NCBI RefSeq assembly: GCF_009758015.1
Contig: NZ_WSEL01000007.1
Coordinates: forward strand, 1 to 64,000
Direction of reading: 5' to 3'
Length of the DNA stretch: 64,000 nt
Origin: Ramlibacter pinisoli
Lineage (GTDB): Bacteria; Pseudomonadota; Gammaproteobacteria; Burkholderiales; Burkholderiaceae_C
Below, piece by piece: positions 62,705-64,000 of the stretch. The position numbers and the translations under genes are program-made. A model generated the notes under the pieces. It worked only from the letters and a program-made list of their open reading frames with translations. It had not been told where the DNA came from and did no database searches. Numbering within the stretch: the first letter of the stretch is position 1; each line of letters begins with the position of its first letter.

Positions 62705-62784
62705 GGCCGCTTTGCGCGCGCTGCCGTTTCGCGCCCGGCCCGGGCTTCCTAGAGTGGCGGGACCGTCAACCAAGAGGCCGCGTC

Positions 62785-62955
62785 ATGAGCACCCACGCCA
62801 CCGTCACCGCCAACAAGCTGCTGCGCGAGCAGGCCCTGGCGCGCGCGCAGGCGTTGCGGCGCGAGGCCCTGCGCGCCGCCTGGGATGCGGTGGGCAGCGC
62901 CTGGCGCCGGTTGGCCGCCGGCCGCGCGGCGCGCCGGCCGGACCGCATCGGCTAG
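62785..62955 (+). CDS. Small basic hypothetical protein, 56 residues
   Basis: Starts MSTHATVTANKLLREQALARAQALRREALRAAW (shown in part): one long amphipathic, Ala/Arg/Leu-rich helix with a basic tail. AGAGG precedes the ATG and a TAGAGT box (62750-62755) lies 29 nt upstream. The last 4 bp overlap the convergent nuclease gene. No family recognised; reality supported by ribosome site and promoter-like box only. Confidence 0.5.
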   Translation: MSTHATVTANKLLREQALARAQALRREALRAAWDAVGSAWRRLAAGRAARRPDRIG

Positions 62956-63464
62956 CGGGTGTCGCCGTGCGGGCAGCTGCCGTGCTGCTTGCGGAACGAG
63001 CGCGGCGGCTGCGGCTGCGACTGCGACCACAGGCCGCGCCGGGCCTGCTGCGCCTGCGCCTGCAGGTCGTCGTAGGGCCCGCGCCGGCGGCCGAAGCCAG
63101 CCGACCAGGCCAGCCCGGAGAACACCAGCCAGCCGCCCACGTCCAGGCCGTTCCACTCCAGCCGCGCCAGCGTGCGGCCGTAGTCGTCGCGGCCGCGCTC
63201 GGCCACCGTCACCGGCTGGTGCAGCACGCGCGCGGCCAGCGCCTGGCGGGCCTGCGGGCCCCAGGCCTGGCAGCGCTCGGGAGCGTCGATGCCCTGCAGC
63301 CGCACCGCGATGCCGTCTGCCGCCCAGGGCGGGCGCAGCCAGACGCTGTCGCCGTCGGTGACCCAGGAGACGGTGGCCAGGTAGCGCGGGCGGCTGCGCG
63401 CCGCCAGGGCCAGTGCCGGCGCGCTGGCGGCGGCGGCGAGCAGGAGGAGCGAACGGCGTTGCAT
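62952..63464 (-). CDS. Thermonuclease (SNase-like) family protein, exported
   Basis: The 170-residue protein has a signal peptide (QRRSLLLLAAAASAPALALAA) and the staphylococcal-nuclease fold. The three catalytic residues are in place: Arg55 in VRLQGIDAPE, Glu63, and Arg97 in DDYGRTLA, with Asp-rich TDGDSV for Ca2+. It should cut DNA/RNA in the periplasm or outside. The C-terminal ~25 residues are Gln/Pro/His-rich. It separates thiL from the LysR-pgpA genes. Confidence 0.87.
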   Translation of the reverse strand: MQRRSLLLLAAAASAPALALAARSRPRYLATVSWVTDGDSVWLRPPWAADGIAVRLQGIDAPERCQAWGPQARQALAARVLHQPVTVAERGRDDYGRTLARLEWNGLDVGGWLVFSGLAWSAGFGRRRGPYDDLQAQAQQARRGLWSQSQPQPPRSFRKQHGSCPHGDTR

Positions 63465-63511
63465 GCCCGGTTCAACGTGGCCGGAGCAGTGGCCGCCGAC
63501 AGCAGCGGTCC

Positions 63512-64000
63512 TCAGCCGAAGTGGTCGAACGAGGCGAAGGCGCGCGCGAGGGCCGCCCCGCTGGCGTCGACCACCCGCACCCCGGGCTGCGCCTCGATGC
63601 AGCCGATGCGGGTGAGCGCGACCTGGGCGGCGGCGCCGGCCGCCAGCACCGCGTCGCGCCGTGCCGGCGGCGCGGTGAACGCCAGTTCGTAGTCGTCGCC
63701 GCCGGCCAGCACGCAGTCCAGCTGGATCGGCGCGGGCACGGCATCCGCGGCCAGCCGGCGCAGCGCCAGCAGGCCGAGCGCCCGGTCGGCCTCGATCCGC
63801 GCCCCGACCCCGGACTGGCGCAGCACGTGGCCCAGGTCACCCAGCAGGCCGTCGCTGATGTCGATCGCCGCACTGGCGATGCCGCGCAGCGCCTGGCCGA
63901 GCGCGACGCGCGGCTGCGGTTGCTCCAGCCGCAGCCGCGCGGCCTCGAAGGCCTCGGCGGGCAGCCGCAGCGTGCCGCGGAACACCTCGAGTGCCAGCCG
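63512..64000 (-). CDS. thiL: Thiamine-monophosphate kinase, C-terminal part
   Basis: The gene is read leftward and its 5' part lies beyond base 64000; about 163 C-terminal residues are visible. They include the PurM-type AIDISDGLLGDLGHVL (metal and ATP binding) and GGDDYELAFTAPP, typical of ThiL, which phosphorylates thiamine monophosphate to the diphosphate cofactor. thiL-pgpA-pncC is a familiar Burkholderiales order; here a nuclease, a small ORF and a LysR gene are between thiL and pgpA. Confidence 0.92.
   Translation of the reverse strand, partial: RLALEVFRGTLRLPAEAFEAARLRLEQPQPRVALGQALRGIASAAIDISDGLLGDLGHVLRQSGVGARIEADRALGLLALRRLAADAVPAPIQLDCVLAGGDDYELAFTAPPARRDAVLAAGAAAQVALTRIGCIEAQPGVRVVDASGAALARAFASFDHFG

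Noticed and set aside
1..64000. tRNA, rRNA, CRISPR arrays, insertion sequences, integrase or prophage genes
   Set aside because: None recognised on reading both strands; a dedicated covariance-model or repeat search could still find a small RNA that I missed.

Overview
The window is 64 kb of GC-rich bacterial chromosome, densely coded on both strands. It looks like a betaproteobacterium of the order Burkholderiales, most likely family Comamonadaceae (Ramlibacter/Variovorax-like). This rests on the proteobacterial-type GshA, an HPr kinase beside PtsN, the gene order leuS-lptE-holA-proA, a solitary Bug-type solute receptor, thiL/pgpA/pncC proximity, and intergenic GC-rich repeats of a kind I recall from Comamonadaceae. 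The assignment is inference; no 16S or other marker lies in the window. I saw no rRNA, tRNA, CRISPR, IS element or prophage.

Layout. 0-8.4 kb: the end of pntB, fadD, mtnN, and a three-gene HME-RND metal efflux operon. 8.4-14.9 kb: an apparent operon of S-adenosylmethionine decarboxylase, an SPFH-SHOCT protein, a tandem zinc-ribbon/DUF4178 membrane protein, a two-TM DUF350 protein, a membrane-embedded spermidine-synthase-like enzyme and an exported FAD amine-oxidase-like protein. This is the most unusual system here. 14.9-18 kb: corA, a patatin and a gene-poor stretch. 18-20.1 kb: hpf-ptsN-hprK. 20.1-23.2 kb: fur divergent from bamE-dapB-exbB-exbD. 23.2-31.2 kb: leuS-lptE, rocD, holA-proA and a DUF6352 gene. 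31.3-38.5 kb: gshA, kup, an orphan amino-acid binding protein, a GST, gshB and an L-threonate-dehydrogenase-like gene.

38.5-45.6 kb, minus strand: glutamine amidotransferase, DHA2 exporter, CWC protein, DUF1631 protein and malate synthase G. 45.9-53.5 kb: a LysR regulator divergent from glcB, a DUF2214 protein, argS, a SPOR protein, dsbA and lptA-lptB-rpoN. 53.5-55.9 kb: an RlmL-type methyltransferase, a PIN protein and a YecA/SEC-C protein. 55.9-60.2 kb: a small catabolic locus (alpha/beta hydrolase, LysR, cupin, Bug receptor, hydratase). 60.2-64 kb: an NTF2-like protein, pncC, pgpA, LysR, a small ORF, an SNase-like nuclease and the 3' part of thiL.

Recurring signal: at least eight genes carry a TANNNT box ending 6 or 7 nt before the start codon with no Shine-Dalgarno sequence. 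If the box is the -10 element, transcription would begin at the start codon, giving leaderless mRNAs. Candidate operators are visible for Fur (fur/bamE), for two LysR loci and in the glcB control region.
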